DNA of 64,000 nt from Isoptericola halotolerans. Its GTDB lineage: Bacteria > Actinomycetota > Actinomycetes > Actinomycetales > Cellulomonadaceae. Below, one piece after another: positions 48,310 through 57,840 of this stretch (position 1 is its first letter; every line of letters begins with the position of its first letter). Made by a program: the position numbers and the translations under genes. The notes under the pieces were generated by a model that was not told the origin of the DNA, did not search any database, and saw nothing but the letters and a program-made list of their open reading frames with translations. The stretch lies in NCBI RefSeq assembly GCF_003003075.1, contig NZ_PVTX01000003.1, positions 62,001 to 126,000 of the forward strand. The letters are read 5' to 3'.

Positions 48310-49836
48310 TCAGTGCGTCGGCTTGACGAGCGGGAACAGAATGGTCTCGCGGATTCCCGCACCGGTGAGTGCCATGAGCAACCGATCGATACCCATCCCC
48401 ATTCCTCCGGCCGGGGGCATCGCAAACTCCATCGCCATCAGGAAGTCGTCGTCGAGACGCATGGCCTCGTCGTCGCCGGCCGCCGCCAGCCGCGCCTGCG
48501 CCTCGAAGCGCTGCCGCTGGATCACCGGGTCGACGAGCTCAGAATAGGCCGTGGCGAGCTCGAACCCGCGCACGTAGAGGTCCCACTTCTCGACCTGCCC
48601 CGGCACGCTGCGGTGGTCGCGAGTGAGCGGGGACGTCTCGACAGGAAAGTCCCGCACGAAGGTCGGTGCGTGGAGATGGTCACCGACGTGGTGCTCCCAC
48701 AGCTCTTCGACGAGCTTTCCGTGATTGGCCTTCTTCGGGTCGACCGCGATCTCGACCTTGTCGGCGAGAGCCGTGAGGTGCTCCACCGACGTCTCGGGCG
48801 TGATCTCCTCACCCACGGCGGCCGAGAGGGAGTCGTACATCTTGATGTCCGCCCACTCGCCACCGAGGTCGTACTCCTCGCCGTCGGCCAGCGTGACCAG
48901 CGTGGTACCGAGGACGTCCTCGGCAGCCTGTTGCACGAGATTCTTGGTGAGCGCGGCCATGGTGTCGTAGTCACCGTAGGACTCGTACGCCTCGACCATC
49001 GCGAACTCGGGCGAGTGCGAGGAGTCCGCGCCCTCGTTGCGGAAGTTGCGATTGATCTCGAAGACGCGCTCGACGCCGCCGACCACGGCCTTCTTGAGGA
49101 ACAGCTCCGGCGCGATCCGCAGGAACAGCTCCATGTCGTAGGCGTTCATGTGCGTCTCGAACGGCCGCGCGGTGGCGCCCGAGGCGACCGTCTGCAGCAT
49201 CGGCGTCTCGACCTCGAGAAAGTCGCGCCGGTGGAAGTTCTCGCGCAGCGAGCGCACGACGCCCGCGCGGACCCGCACCATGTCACGCGCCGCGGGGCGC
49301 GCGATGAGGTCCACGTACCGCTGGCGGACGCGCGCCTCCTCCGACAGCTCCTTGTGCAGCACCGGCAGCGGGCGCAGCGCCTTCGCCGCCATCTTCCACT
49401 CGTCCGCGAAGATGCTCAGCTCGCCCCGGCGGGACGCCCCGACACGCCCGTGGACGAACAGGTGGTCACCGAGGTCGACGTCGGCCTTGAACGCCGCCAG
49501 CGACTCCTCGCCGACGACCTTCTGGCTGAGCATCGCCTGGAGCCGGTTCCCCTCGCCGTCCTGCAGCGAGACGAAGCAGAGCTTGCCCGTGTTGCGCAGG
49601 AACACGACGCGACCCGCGACCCCGACGAGGTCGTCCGTCTCGACACCGGGCTCGAGGTGGCCGTAGCCGTCGCGGACCGCGGCGATCGTGGTGGTGATCG
49701 GCAGGCTGACGGGATACGCCTCGCCGCCCTCGGCGATGATGCGGTCGCGCTTCTCGAGGCGCACTCGCAGCTGCTCGGGGAGGTCGTCGGGCAGGTCGTC
49801 GGGCACAGGTGAGCCGGGATTCGCGGGGGTCGTCAC
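48310..49836 (-). CDS. lysS: Lysyl-tRNA synthetase, class II
   Basis: A 508-residue synthetase: N-terminal OB-fold anticodon domain ([24 protein letters not shown]) and class II core with motif 2 region [21 protein letters not shown] and motif 3 [15 protein letters not shown]. There is no N-terminal membrane MprF-like domain, so this is the housekeeping enzyme, not LysX. It is divergent from nadC. Confidence 0.96.
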   Translation of the reverse strand: MTTPANPGSPVPDDLPDDLPEQLRVRLEKRDRIIAEGGEAYPVSLPITTTIAAVRDGYGHLEPGVETDDLVGVAGRVVFLRNTGKLCFVSLQDGEGNRLQAMLSQKVVGEESLAAFKADVDLGDHLFVHGRVGASRRGELSIFADEWKMAAKALRPLPVLHKELSEEARVRQRYVDLIARPAARDMVRVRAGVVRSLRENFHRRDFLEVETPMLQTVASGATARPFETHMNAYDMELFLRIAPELFLKKAVVGGVERVFEINRNFRNEGADSSHSPEFAMVEAYESYGDYDTMAALTKNLVQQAAEDVLGTTLVTLADGEEYDLGGEWADIKMYDSLSAAVGEEITPETSVEHLTALADKVEIAVDPKKANHGKLVEELWEHHVGDHLHAPTFVRDFPVETSPLTRDHRSVPGQVEKWDLYVRGFELATAYSELVDPVIQRQRFEAQARLAAAGDDEAMRLDDDFLMAMEFAMPPAGGMGMGIDRLLMALTGAGIRETILFPLVKPTH

Positions 49837-49876
49837 CGTTCGATTCTACGGCCCGACCGAACCTCTCCCCCCACGT

Positions 49877-49934
49877 TGTGGGTGCACGACACGCCGTCGG
49901 CAGGATCAGTCGAGCGGCGTGTCGTGCACCCACA
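49877..49934. repeat. 20-bp-stem inverted repeat between lysS and nadC
   Basis: TGTGGGTGCACGACACGCCG (49877-49896) and its exact complement (49915-49934) flank 18 bases. The outer flanks CCCC/GGGG extend the pairing with mismatches. The genes on each side diverge, so a terminator role is not obvious. It shares a TTGTGGG head with the 72-bp elements but otherwise differs. Confidence 0.85.
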
Positions 49935-49976
49935 GCGGGGTGGGGGGCGGGGCGACGGCGGCGGTACCGTTCGGGT

Positions 49977-50912
49977 GTGACCACGCCCGACAGCACCCCG
50001 GACCACGCCCCCGCCGCCGTCACGCCCGGCCTCGACGCCGCATGGATCGCGCGCACGGTCGAGACGGCGCTCGACGAGGACCTCGGCCCCGCGCCCGGCC
50101 GGGACGTCACCACCCAGGCCACGGTGCCGCCGTCGGCCACCGGGACCGCCGACCTGGTCGCCCGCGAGGAAGGCACCGTCGCCGGGCTGGTGACGGTGAC
50201 CGAGACGCTCCGCCAGACGGCCCGCCGGCTCGGCCTGCCCGAACCCGAGGTGACCTTCCACGCCCAGGACGGCTCCGCCGTCGTGCCCGGGCAGGTGCTG
50301 GCCACCCTGACCGGCAGCACGCAGGTGCTGCTCGTCGCGGAGCGGACCCTGCTCAACCTGGCCTCTCGTGCCTCCGGCGTGGCCAGCGCGGCCGCCGCGT
50401 TCAGCCGCGAGCTCGCCGGGACCGGCGCCCAGGTGCTCGACACCCGCAAGACCACGCCGGGGCTGCGGGCGCTGGACAAGTACGCGGTGCGCGCGGGCGG
50501 CGGGACCAACAAGCGCATGGGGCTGTACGACGTCGCGATGGTCAAGGACAACCACGTGGTCGCCGCCGGCGGGGTGGGCGCCGCGATCCGGGCCGTGCGC
50601 GCCACGTTCCCCGACGTGCTCGTGCAGGTGGAGGCCGACACGACCGCCCAGGCCATGGAGGCGCTCGACGCGGGCGCCGACTTCCTGCTCCTGGACAACA
50701 TGCCCACCGCGGTGCTCGCCGCGACCGTCGCCGCCGTCCGCGAGCGCCAGGGGCGCGACGGCGTGGCGGAGCACGTCGAGCTGGAGGCTACGGGCAACCT
50801 CACCCTCGACCGGGCGCGGGAGGTGGCCTCGACCGGGGTGGACTACCTGTCGGTCGGGGCGCTCACGCACTCCGCGCCGATCCTCGACCTCGCCCTCGAC
50901 CTGCGGGCCTAG
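49977..50912 (+). CDS. nadC: Quinolinate phosphoribosyltransferase (carboxylating)
   Basis: A 311-residue NadC converting quinolinate and PRPP to nicotinate mononucleotide in de novo NAD synthesis. Seen: NLASRASGVASAAAAF, TRKTTPGLRALDKYAVRAGG, KDNHVVAAGG and EADTTAQAMEALDAGADFLLLDN. GTG 49977 is supported by TACCGT (49965-49970) six bases upstream (leaderless). It converges on nadB, its pathway partner, across array F. Confidence 0.95.
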   Translation: MTTPDSTPDHAPAAVTPGLDAAWIARTVETALDEDLGPAPGRDVTTQATVPPSATGTADLVAREEGTVAGLVTVTETLRQTARRLGLPEPEVTFHAQDGSAVVPGQVLATLTGSTQVLLVAERTLLNLASRASGVASAAAAFSRELAGTGAQVLDTRKTTPGLRALDKYAVRAGGGTNKRMGLYDVAMVKDNHVVAAGGVGAAIRAVRATFPDVLVQVEADTTAQAMEALDAGADFLLLDNMPTAVLAATVAAVRERQGRDGVAEHVELEATGNLTLDRAREVASTGVDYLSVGALTHSAPILDLALDLRA

Positions 50913-50915
50913 CCA

Positions 50916-51062
50916 CTACCTCAGCGCGAGCCGCACTACCTCGGCGCGCCGGGCACTACCTCGGCGCGCCGGGCACTACCTCGGCGCGCCGGGCACTACC
51001 TCGGCGCGAGCCGTACTACCTCGGCGCGCGGGGCACTACCTCGGCACGCGGGGCACTACCTC
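50916..51062 (-). repeat. GAGGTAG repeat array F (8 copies) after nadB
   Basis: CTACCTC cores end at 50922, 50942, 50962, 50982, 51002, 51022, 51042 and 51062, all exactly 20 bp apart. The first-listed core reads CTACCTCAGC, a one-base variant of the flank. Several adjacent units are identical (GGCGCGCCGGGCACTACCTC). All read GAGGTAG in the nadB direction, none in that of the converging nadC. The TAG of the unit nearest nadB (51058-51056) is the nadB stop codon. Confidence 0.95.
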
Positions 51063-52732
51063 GCGAGGAGGGTGCCGTCGGCGTCGAGCGAGACGGTGAC
51101 CCGCCGTTCCCAGGCCGGGTCGCGGTCCGGGAAGTCCGTGCGGAAGTGCCCGCCACGGCTCTCGGCCCGCACCCACGCCGCGCGCATCAGCGCCCGCGCG
51201 ACCTGGTGGACGTTCGTGGTCTCCCACTCCGCGGTCTGCGGCGCCGCCACCACGTCCGCCTCCCGGTGGGCCGACGTCGTCACACCGGCCAGGGCGGCGT
51301 CCGCGCGTTCCAGCGACGCGGCAGAACGGACCGGGCCCGCGCCGTCGGACGCCGCCCGCTGTACCCGCGAGCGGGCCGCCGCCGCGACGAGCGCCGCGTC
51401 GCCCGGACGGTCGACCACCTCCGGCGCGTCGCGCAGCTCGCCCGCCTCGAACCGCCGCACCACGTCGGCCGCGGCGCGGTGCGCGAACACCAGGCCCTCG
51501 AGCAGCGAGTTGGACGCGAGCCGGTTGGCACCGTGCACGCCGGTGCACGCCACCTCGCCGACGGCGTACAGCCCCGGCACCGACGTGCGGCCGTGCAGGT
51601 CGGTGACGACGCCGCCGGAGTGGTAGTGCTGGGCCGGGGCGACGGGCACCGGCTCCTCGGTCCAGTCGATCCCGGCCTCCAGCAGGCGGGCGGTGATGCC
51701 CGGGAACCGGCGGCGCAGGAAGTCGGCACCCAGCGCGCGGGCGTCCAGCAGCACGTGGTCGGCGGAGGTCGCCGCCATCTGCCGCACGATGGCGTGCGCC
51801 ACGACGTCGCGCGGGGCGAGCTCCGCCATCGGGTGCGCGTCCGGCATGAACCGCTGCCCCGCGACGTCGAGCAGCAGCGCACCCTCGCCGCGGACGGCCT
51901 CGCTGATGAGCGGCAGCTGGCCGCGCGCCCCGGCGCCGAGCCACAGCACCGTGGGGTGGAACTGCACGAACTCCAGGTCGCCGAGCTCGGCACCGGCCCG
52001 CAGCGCCGCCGCGATGCCGTCCGCCGTCGCGCCGGGCGGGTTCGTCGAGGAGCGGAACACCTGGCCCACTCCCCCGGTCGCGAGGACGACCGTCGGCGCG
52101 AGGACCGCCCCGACGCCGTCGCGCGATCCCTCCCCGCGCACGTGCAGGGTCACGCCGGCCACGGGCCCGGGCCCGCCCGACGACGGCGCCCCGGTCAGGA
52201 CGTCCAGCACCAGGGCGTTCTCGATCACCTCGATGCCGGGGTCGTGCTGGACGGCCTCGATCTGCGCGACCAGCGCGCGGGAGATCTCCGCCCCCGTGGC
52301 GTCACCGCCGGCGTGGGCGATCCGGTCGGCGCGGTGACCGCCCTCGCGGGTGAGCGCGATGCCGCCGTCGGCCCCGCGGTCGAACGTCGCGCCACGGGCC
52401 ACGAGCTCGCGCACGCGGTCCGGCCCCTCGGTGACGAGCACCTCGACGGCCGCGGGGTCGCTCAGCCCGCCGCCCGCCACGAGGGTGTCGTGCTGGTGCG
52501 CCGCCGGGGTGTCGTCGGGGTGCAGCACCGCGGCGATCCCGCCCTGGGCCCACACGGTCGACCCGGAGGACAGCTCCGCCTTGGTCACGAGCAGCACGCG
52601 CGGCACGCGGGTGCGCAGCTCGAGCGCGGCGGTGAGCCCGGCGATCCCGGACCCGACGACGACGGCGTCGGCGCGCGTCGTCCAGCCCGGTGCGGGGGCG
52701 GCGAGGGAACGGGCGAGCCGGGCGGGCCTCAC
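51056..52732 (-). CDS. nadB: L-aspartate oxidase
   Basis: A 558-residue flavoprotein oxidising aspartate to iminoaspartate for NAD synthesis. FAD motif [17 protein letters not shown] near residue 24, [24 protein letters not shown]-type segment [11 protein letters not shown] and [23 protein letters not shown] are all present. GTG start overlaps the panD stop (GTGA). nadA is not in the window. The C-terminal residues run into array F. Confidence 0.94.
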   Translation of the reverse strand: MRPARLARSLAAPAPGWTTRADAVVVGSGIAGLTAALELRTRVPRVLLVTKAELSSGSTVWAQGGIAAVLHPDDTPAAHQHDTLVAGGGLSDPAAVEVLVTEGPDRVRELVARGATFDRGADGGIALTREGGHRADRIAHAGGDATGAEISRALVAQIEAVQHDPGIEVIENALVLDVLTGAPSSGGPGPVAGVTLHVRGEGSRDGVGAVLAPTVVLATGGVGQVFRSSTNPPGATADGIAAALRAGAELGDLEFVQFHPTVLWLGAGARGQLPLISEAVRGEGALLLDVAGQRFMPDAHPMAELAPRDVVAHAIVRQMAATSADHVLLDARALGADFLRRRFPGITARLLEAGIDWTEEPVPVAPAQHYHSGGVVTDLHGRTSVPGLYAVGEVACTGVHGANRLASNSLLEGLVFAHRAAADVVRRFEAGELRDAPEVVDRPGDAALVAAAARSRVQRAASDGAGPVRSAASLERADAALAGVTTSAHREADVVAAPQTAEWETTNVHQVARALMRAAWVRAESRGGHFRTDFPDRDPAWERRVTVSLDADGTLLAR

Positions 52733-53226
52733 CGGGCCGCGAGCGGGATGCCGGAGCTGACCAGCCCGAAGCCGTCCGGCACCTGACCCGGGTCGTCGTC
52801 GACCTGGACGATCCGGTTCTCGCCGTCCACGAACACGACGTGCGGCAGGAAGCTGCGTGCGTCGGCGTCGGAGAGCATGCCGTAGGCGATGATGATCACG
52901 GTGTCGCCCGGGTGGACCAGGTGCGCGGCGGCGCCGTTGATGCTGATCTGCCCCGACCCGGCCTCGCCGGGGATGACGTAGGTGGTGAGCCGGGCGCCGT
53001 TGTCGACGTCCACGACGTCGACCTGCTGGCCGGGGATCAGGTCCGCCGCCTCGAGCAGGTCGTTGTCGACCGTGATGGATCCCACATAGTGCAGGTCCGC
53101 CTGGGTGACCGTGGCGCGGTGGATCTTGCCGATCATCATCGGGCGCTGCAGCGAGGCCGGGCGGCGCGGGGGCGCGCTCGGCACGGGGGCGTGCGAGCCA
53201 ACGGACGAAGCAGTCTGGTCAGTCAC
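52729..53226 (-). CDS. panD: Aspartate 1-decarboxylase (pyruvoyl-dependent)
   Basis: A proenzyme that self-cleaves at Gly49-Ser50 ([10 protein letters not shown]) to form the pyruvoyl cofactor and makes beta-alanine for pantothenate. From GTG 53226 it has 165 residues, with a ~29-residue Pro/Ser/Ala-rich extension before the family start [18 protein letters not shown] 53139 would give the usual length but has no ribosome site, whereas the GTG overlaps panC by eight bases. Confidence 0.94.
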   Translation of the reverse strand: MTDQTASSVGSHAPVPSAPPRRPASLQRPMMIGKIHRATVTQADLHYVGSITVDNDLLEAADLIPGQQVDVVDVDNGARLTTYVIPGEAGSGQISINGAAAHLVHPGDTVIIIAYGMLSDADARSFLPHVVFVDGENRIVQVDDDPGQVPDGFGLVSSGIPLAAR

Positions 53227-54181
53227 GAGATGCCTCCTGGCCTGGGGTTTCGCTGCCGTCGGAAGGCGCGACGACGTCCACGGCCTGGTTGTCGATCAGT
53301 CGGGTGGTCCCCACGCGCGCCGCGACGAGCAGGAGCGCGGGTCCGGTGTGCTCGGCGGGAACCTCCTCCACGGTATCCGGGTCGACGAGCGCGAGGTAGT
53401 CCACCACAACGTCGGTGGCCTCGTTGAGGATTCCCGAGGCCGTCGCCCGGACCGCCGCGGCACCCGCGCCTTCGGCCGCACGCTCCGCCCCGGCCCGCAG
53501 CGCGCGGGACAGCGCCAGCGCGGAGCGGCGCTCGGCGTCGGACAGGTACGCGTTGCGGGAGGAGAGCGCGAGGCCGTCCTCGTCCCGGCGGGTCGCGACG
53601 CCGACGATCTCCACGTCGAGGTCCAGGTCGCGCACCATGCGCCGCACCGCCAGGAGCTGCTGGGCGTCCTTCTGGCCGAACAGCGCGACGTCCGGGCGCG
53701 TGGCGTGCAGGAGCTTGAGGACCACCGTCAGGACCCCGTCGAGGTGCCCGGGCCGGAACGCACCCTCGAGCACCTCGCCGATCCGGCCCGCGCTGACGCG
53801 CACGATCGGGTCGCCGTCGGGGTAGACGACGTCGGGCGTCGGCGCGTAGACGACGTCGGCCCCCGCGCCGGCGAGCAGCGCGACGTCCCGCTCGAGGTCG
53901 CGCGGGTAGCTGTCCAGGTCCTCGCCGGCACCGAACTGCAGCGGGTTGACGAAGATCGTCACCAGCACCTGGCCGCCCGGCCCGGCCTCGGCCCGGGCCC
54001 GGCGCACCAGGTCGAGGTGACCCTCGTGCAGCGCACCCATCGTCATGACGACGGCGCGCCGGTCGGTGACCTCGGGCGCGGTGAGCGCCCACGTGGCCAG
54101 GGCGTCCTGCAGCCGGGACCGGGTCTCGACGACCACCGGGCGCCGGGGCTCGTCGCTCGCGTCGTGGGCGGGGGCGGTCAT
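53219..54181 (-). CDS. panC: Pantothenate synthetase
   Basis: A 320-residue enzyme condensing pantoate with beta-alanine using ATP. Signature [15 protein letters not shown] (HIGH-like), [22 protein letters not shown] and [11 protein letters not shown] are intact. It overlaps the DUF2520 gene by four bases and panD by eight, so pantothenate genes are translationally linked. panB is not seen here. Confidence 0.96.
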   Translation of the reverse strand: MTAPAHDASDEPRRPVVVETRSRLQDALATWALTAPEVTDRRAVVMTMGALHEGHLDLVRRARAEAGPGGQVLVTIFVNPLQFGAGEDLDSYPRDLERDVALLAGAGADVVYAPTPDVVYPDGDPIVRVSAGRIGEVLEGAFRPGHLDGVLTVVLKLLHATRPDVALFGQKDAQQLLAVRRMVRDLDLDVEIVGVATRRDEDGLALSSRNAYLSDAERRSALALSRALRAGAERAAEGAGAAAVRATASGILNEATDVVVDYLALVDPDTVEEVPAEHTGPALLLVAARVGTTRLIDNQAVDVVAPSDGSETPGQEASRD

Positions 54182-55155
54182 TCGTGCTCCTTGCGAGGTT
54201 CGTCGAGGGCGTCGAGCAGCGCCCGGGCCGCGACGTCGTCGATCCGGTGGCTCGCCAGCGCGCGGCGCGTGGCGCCCCGGGCGAGCTCCGTGTAGGTGGC
54301 CGGGACGTCGGTCGCCCCGGTCCGTGCCGCGAGGTCCCCGAGGACCTCGAGGTGGGTGGCCACCGTGCCCGCGTCGCCGCGGGACACCGGGCCGGTGAGT
54401 GCGGAGATCGCGCCGGGGCCGACGCCGTCACGCACGTCGGCGGAGCGGGTCGCGCCGTCGAGGGCCGCGCCCAGCAGCGGCGCCAGGACCCGGCCGGGAT
54501 GCTCGATCCCGGCGGCCTCCAGCGCCTGGGCGGCCTGCGCGACCAGCACCACCAGGTGGTTCGACCCGTGCGCCAGCGCCGCGTGGTAGAGCCCGCGTGC
54601 CGCCTCGTCGACGACGACGGGCTCCCCGCCGATCTCGACGACCAGCGCCTGGCCGATGGGCAGCACCGCTCCCGGGCCCGTCACGGCGAACGTGCAGCCG
54701 GTGAGGCGGGCGAGGTCGAGCGAGGTGCCGGTGAACGTCATCGCCGGGTGGACCGCCAGCGGGATGGCGCCGGCACGCTGGGCCGGGGCGAGCACGTCGG
54801 TGCCGTAGCGGCCCGAGGTGTGCACCACGATCTGCCCGCCCTGCCAGGCGCCGACCTCCGCGAGCCCGGCGACCAGGCCGGCCAGGGCGTCGTCGGGCAC
54901 CGCCATCAGGACGAGCTCCGCCCGTTCGACGACGTCGGGGATCTCGAGGTTCGCCACGCCCGGCAGGAGCGTCTCGATGCGTTCGCGGGAGTCGTCGGAC
55001 ACGCCGCTCGCCCCGACCACCGCGTGCCCCACCGAGCGCAGCGCGCTGCCGAGCACCGCGCCCACGCGGCCCGCGCCGACGACGCCCACGCCGAGACGGC
55101 CCGGTCGGGTGGTGGCCGCCGGGTCCGGCGGGCCCGACGGCGGCACGGCAGTCAC
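54178..55155 (-). CDS. Rossmann-fold DUF2520 protein
   Basis: A 325-residue protein: NAD(P)-binding N-terminus GVVGAGRVGAVLGSALRSVGH and C-terminal DUF2520 helical domain (GLYHAALAHGSNHLVVLVAQA). In actinobacteria it regularly precedes panC, as here (Rv3603c in M. tuberculosis). A role like ketopantoate reductase has been suggested by context but is not established. Confidence 0.86.
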   Translation of the reverse strand: MTAVPPSGPPDPAATTRPGRLGVGVVGAGRVGAVLGSALRSVGHAVVGASGVSDDSRERIETLLPGVANLEIPDVVERAELVLMAVPDDALAGLVAGLAEVGAWQGGQIVVHTSGRYGTDVLAPAQRAGAIPLAVHPAMTFTGTSLDLARLTGCTFAVTGPGAVLPIGQALVVEIGGEPVVVDEAARGLYHAALAHGSNHLVVLVAQAAQALEAAGIEHPGRVLAPLLGAALDGATRSADVRDGVGPGAISALTGPVSRGDAGTVATHLEVLGDLAARTGATDVPATYTELARGATRRALASHRIDDVAARALLDALDEPRKEHE

Positions 55156-56834
55156 GCGTCGCCCTCGGGTCGCGTCGGCCCCGCGTCAGGCTGCGTGTCG
55201 GGCTCCGTGTCGGGCTGTGCGTCCGACTGCGCGGCGGCCACCGCGGCCACCGTCTCCATCCAGCGCTCCGGCGTCTGCTGCGCACGGGCGGTACGGGCGC
55301 GCACCGCCTGCTCCGCGATGAGCCGCGCCGCGTCCGGGGCGTCCAGGTGGTGGACGGCCGGGCTGATCGGGCCCGGCGTCGAGTGCACGGTGAACGAGGC
55401 CACGCCCCGGCGTCGCTGCCACGGGCCCTGCCCGAGACCGAGCGACTGGGTGCGCTCGTGCGGCACCACCGCGAGGCGCCGGGTCAGGCGCCCGCCGCGC
55501 AGCAGCAGCGCACGGTCGGTGACCACGAAGCCGTTGCGGCGCCACGTCAGCGGGTCGAGGATCCGGGCCCGGCGCGGGCTCGTCGTGAAGCTCACGTCCG
55601 TGCGGGCGTCGCCCGTCAGCCCCTCGTCGACGAGCGCGGCCGGGTCCTGCGTGCCGAGGTCCGGGAGCACGAGCCACAAGGCGGTGAGTGCCTCCTGGCG
55701 CGGGCCCACCGGCAGCAGCACGCTCTGCGTGTCCGTGCCCTCGACGCCGTACCCGGCGACGTTGACCTTGATGCGCCACCAGTCCTTGCCGCGCCACCAG
55801 ATGCCCTGGGTGAGCTCGATGGCCTGCACCCGGCCCGGCGGGATGGTCTGCGCACGGGTCTCGAGGAGCCCGTGGCGCAGCCGGATGCCGTCCGGCGAGA
55901 CCGCCGCCCGGAAGCCGAACTCCCCGGCGAACCGGTTGAACAGGAACGTCCCCACGCCCAGCAGGGCCGGCAGCAGCGAGAACAGGATCCCGAAGTTGCG
56001 GGTGGCGGCCACGCCCACCCCGACCGCGATGAGGACGGCCAGGATGATCCAGACCACGGGCAGACGGACCAGCGAGGCCACCAGCCGGCCCGGCGGCACC
56101 TCGTAGACCTGGTTCTCGGGGGCCTCGGCCGGGACGGTGGCCCCGAGCATCGCGGGGTCCGGGGCGTCGGCGGCCACGACGGACCCTCGCGGCGCCTCGG
56201 CCTCGGCGTCCGCCGCCGGCGCGGTGGCGGTGCCGGCGTCGTCGGTGGCCACCGCAGGGGCCGTCGTCCCGGCGGTCCCCGCGCCGGCGCGACGGGCCTT
56301 CACCCCGGCAGCTCTCGCGAGCAGGTCCGCGCGCAGCTCGGTCGCGTCGTCGAGACGCAGGAACCCGATCGCCACCGCGGAGTCCGTGCCGCCCGCGACC
56401 TCCAGCGTCAGCTCCGCCAGCCCGAAGATCCGGGCCAGGAGGGGCTGGCGCACGTCCACCGCCTGCAGCCGGTCGAGCCGGGCGTGCCGCTGCTGGCGGA
56501 ACAGGATGCCCTTGCGCAGGTGCGCGGCGTCGTCGTCGACCGCGTAGCTCGTCATGCGCCAGGCGAGCGCGGCGTACCCGAAGACGATCGAGAGCACGAC
56601 CAGCACACCGAGGGCGAAGACCCACCACAGCCTCGCCAGGTCGTCGACGATCTCGCCGTACGGGACGCCGTCGAAGCTCTGCTGCGCCACCACGAAGAGC
56701 AGGGCGACGATCACCGCCCAGCCCCGGACGAACGGCGTGACCGGGTGGACCCGCCGCCACTGCTGCTGCGCCGGAGGCTCCGGGCTCTGCGCCGGGCGCG
56801 ACGCCGAGGAGGGCACCGGGCCGCTGTCGCTCAC
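55152..56834 (-). CDS. Membrane protein with bacterial PH domains (YdbT-like)
   Basis: A 560-residue protein with four to five membrane segments interleaved with repeated bPH2 domains; recognisable pieces are RKGILFRQQRHARLDRLQAVDVRQPLLARIFGLAELTLEVAGG (spanning residues about 107-150, split here by its Arg-rich turn) and RHGLLETRAQTIPPGRVQAIELTQGI. It pairs with the smaller PH protein upstream, a couple homologous to Bacillus YdbT/YdbS, which affect bacteriocin resistance. Overlaps both neighbours by four bases. Confidence 0.85.
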   Translation of the reverse strand: MSDSGPVPSSASRPAQSPEPPAQQQWRRVHPVTPFVRGWAVIVALLFVVAQQSFDGVPYGEIVDDLARLWWVFALGVLVVLSIVFGYAALAWRMTSYAVDDDAAHLRKGILFRQQRHARLDRLQAVDVRQPLLARIFGLAELTLEVAGGTDSAVAIGFLRLDDATELRADLLARAAGVKARRAGAGTAGTTAPAVATDDAGTATAPAADAEAEAPRGSVVAADAPDPAMLGATVPAEAPENQVYEVPPGRLVASLVRLPVVWIILAVLIAVGVGVAATRNFGILFSLLPALLGVGTFLFNRFAGEFGFRAAVSPDGIRLRHGLLETRAQTIPPGRVQAIELTQGIWWRGKDWWRIKVNVAGYGVEGTDTQSVLLPVGPRQEALTALWLVLPDLGTQDPAALVDEGLTGDARTDVSFTTSPRRARILDPLTWRRNGFVVTDRALLLRGGRLTRRLAVVPHERTQSLGLGQGPWQRRRGVASFTVHSTPGPISPAVHHLDAPDAARLIAEQAVRARTARAQQTPERWMETVAAVAAAQSDAQPDTEPDTQPDAGPTRPEGDA

Positions 56835-57340
56835 AGACCCGCCAGCCTTGCCTCACCGCGCGCGGTGAGACGGTCACGGAGTCGCTCGGCCTCGTCCGGG
56901 GCGAGGCCCGGGATGACGGCGTCGGTGCTGGCGGCCGCCGTGTGCAGCTGGACCTTGGCGATGTCGAGCTTGCGGTCCAGCGGTCCCGCCTCGACGTCGA
57001 CGAACTGCATGCGTCCGTAGGGCACCACGACGAGCTGGCGGAACAGGATGCCCTTGCGGATCAGGAGGTCGTCGTCGCGCTCGGCGTACCCCATGGCCCG
57101 GACCTGCCGGGGCACGAGCAGCACCGTCCACAGCAGCAGCGCCGCCAGGACGCCGGCGGGGATCCACACCCACGGCGTCACGAGCGCCGCCACGACGGCG
57201 CAGGCGACGAGCGGGAGGCCGAACGTCAGGGCGAGGACGACGAGCCGGGCCGTGATCAGCCGGGGCGAGACGCGGTCCCAGGTGACACCGGGCGGGTCGA
57301 ACGGGCCCGCGGGCTGCGCGGCAGGATCGATCGAGGTCAT
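56831..57340 (-). CDS. PH-domain membrane protein (YdbS-like)
   Basis: A 169-residue protein with two adjacent membrane helices (roughly 31-75) followed by one bPH2 domain (LLIRKGILFRQLVVVPYGRMQFVD, split by family convention, then GPLDRKLDIAKVQLHT). Partner of the larger PH protein downstream, with which it overlaps by four bases. Molecular function unknown. Confidence 0.86.
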   Translation of the reverse strand: MTSIDPAAQPAGPFDPPGVTWDRVSPRLITARLVVLALTFGLPLVACAVVAALVTPWVWIPAGVLAALLLWTVLLVPRQVRAMGYAERDDDLLIRKGILFRQLVVVPYGRMQFVDVEAGPLDRKLDIAKVQLHTAAASTDAVIPGLAPDEAERLRDRLTARGEARLAGL

Positions 57341-57365
57341 ACGTTCATCCTGCCATCCCGCGCGG

Positions 57366-57839
57366 TCAGGACGTGATCGCCTCGGCCTTGCCGTCGTCGT
57401 CCTCCGGCGGCGGGACCTCGCAGAACTTCTCCACGACGAGCCCCACCACGCTCAGCGCCACCGCCGCGAGGGCCGCGACGCCGGACACGACGGCCTGGTC
57501 CCGCCGGGCCTCGACCTCGAGCTCCGGCAGCACGACGAGCACGTGCGCCACGTACCGGCCGGTGAGCAGCGCACCGGTGTAGGCCGCCGCCTTGGCCATC
57601 GCGAAGGTGCGCGCGGCCCGCAGACCGGACAGGTCCGGCCGGTCACCCCGCAGGTAGGCGCGCACCGACCAGCCGGCACCGAAGATCAGCCCGGCCAGCA
57701 GCAGGATCGCGAGGACCTCGACCCACGCGGCCCCCGGCAGGTAGACGCGCCGCGACTCCAGCAGCCGCAGCAGCAGCGCACCGACGACCGCGACGACGGC
57801 CGCGACCGCCGCCAGGGTGCGCAGGCGGGTGCGGCGCAC
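57366..57839 (-). CDS. DUF3180 membrane protein
   Basis: A 157-residue protein with four predicted membrane segments. The middle motif GLRAARTFAMAKAAAYTGALL is typical of DUF3180, found next to folK across actinobacteria (Rv3605c in M. tuberculosis). Function unknown. GTG start lies one base after the folBK stop. Confidence 0.87.
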   Translation of the reverse strand: MRRTRLRTLAAVAAVVAVVGALLLRLLESRRVYLPGAAWVEVLAILLLAGLIFGAGWSVRAYLRGDRPDLSGLRAARTFAMAKAAAYTGALLTGRYVAHVLVVLPELEVEARRDQAVVSGVAALAAVALSVVGLVVEKFCEVPPPEDDDGKAEAITS

Positions 57840-57840
57840 G

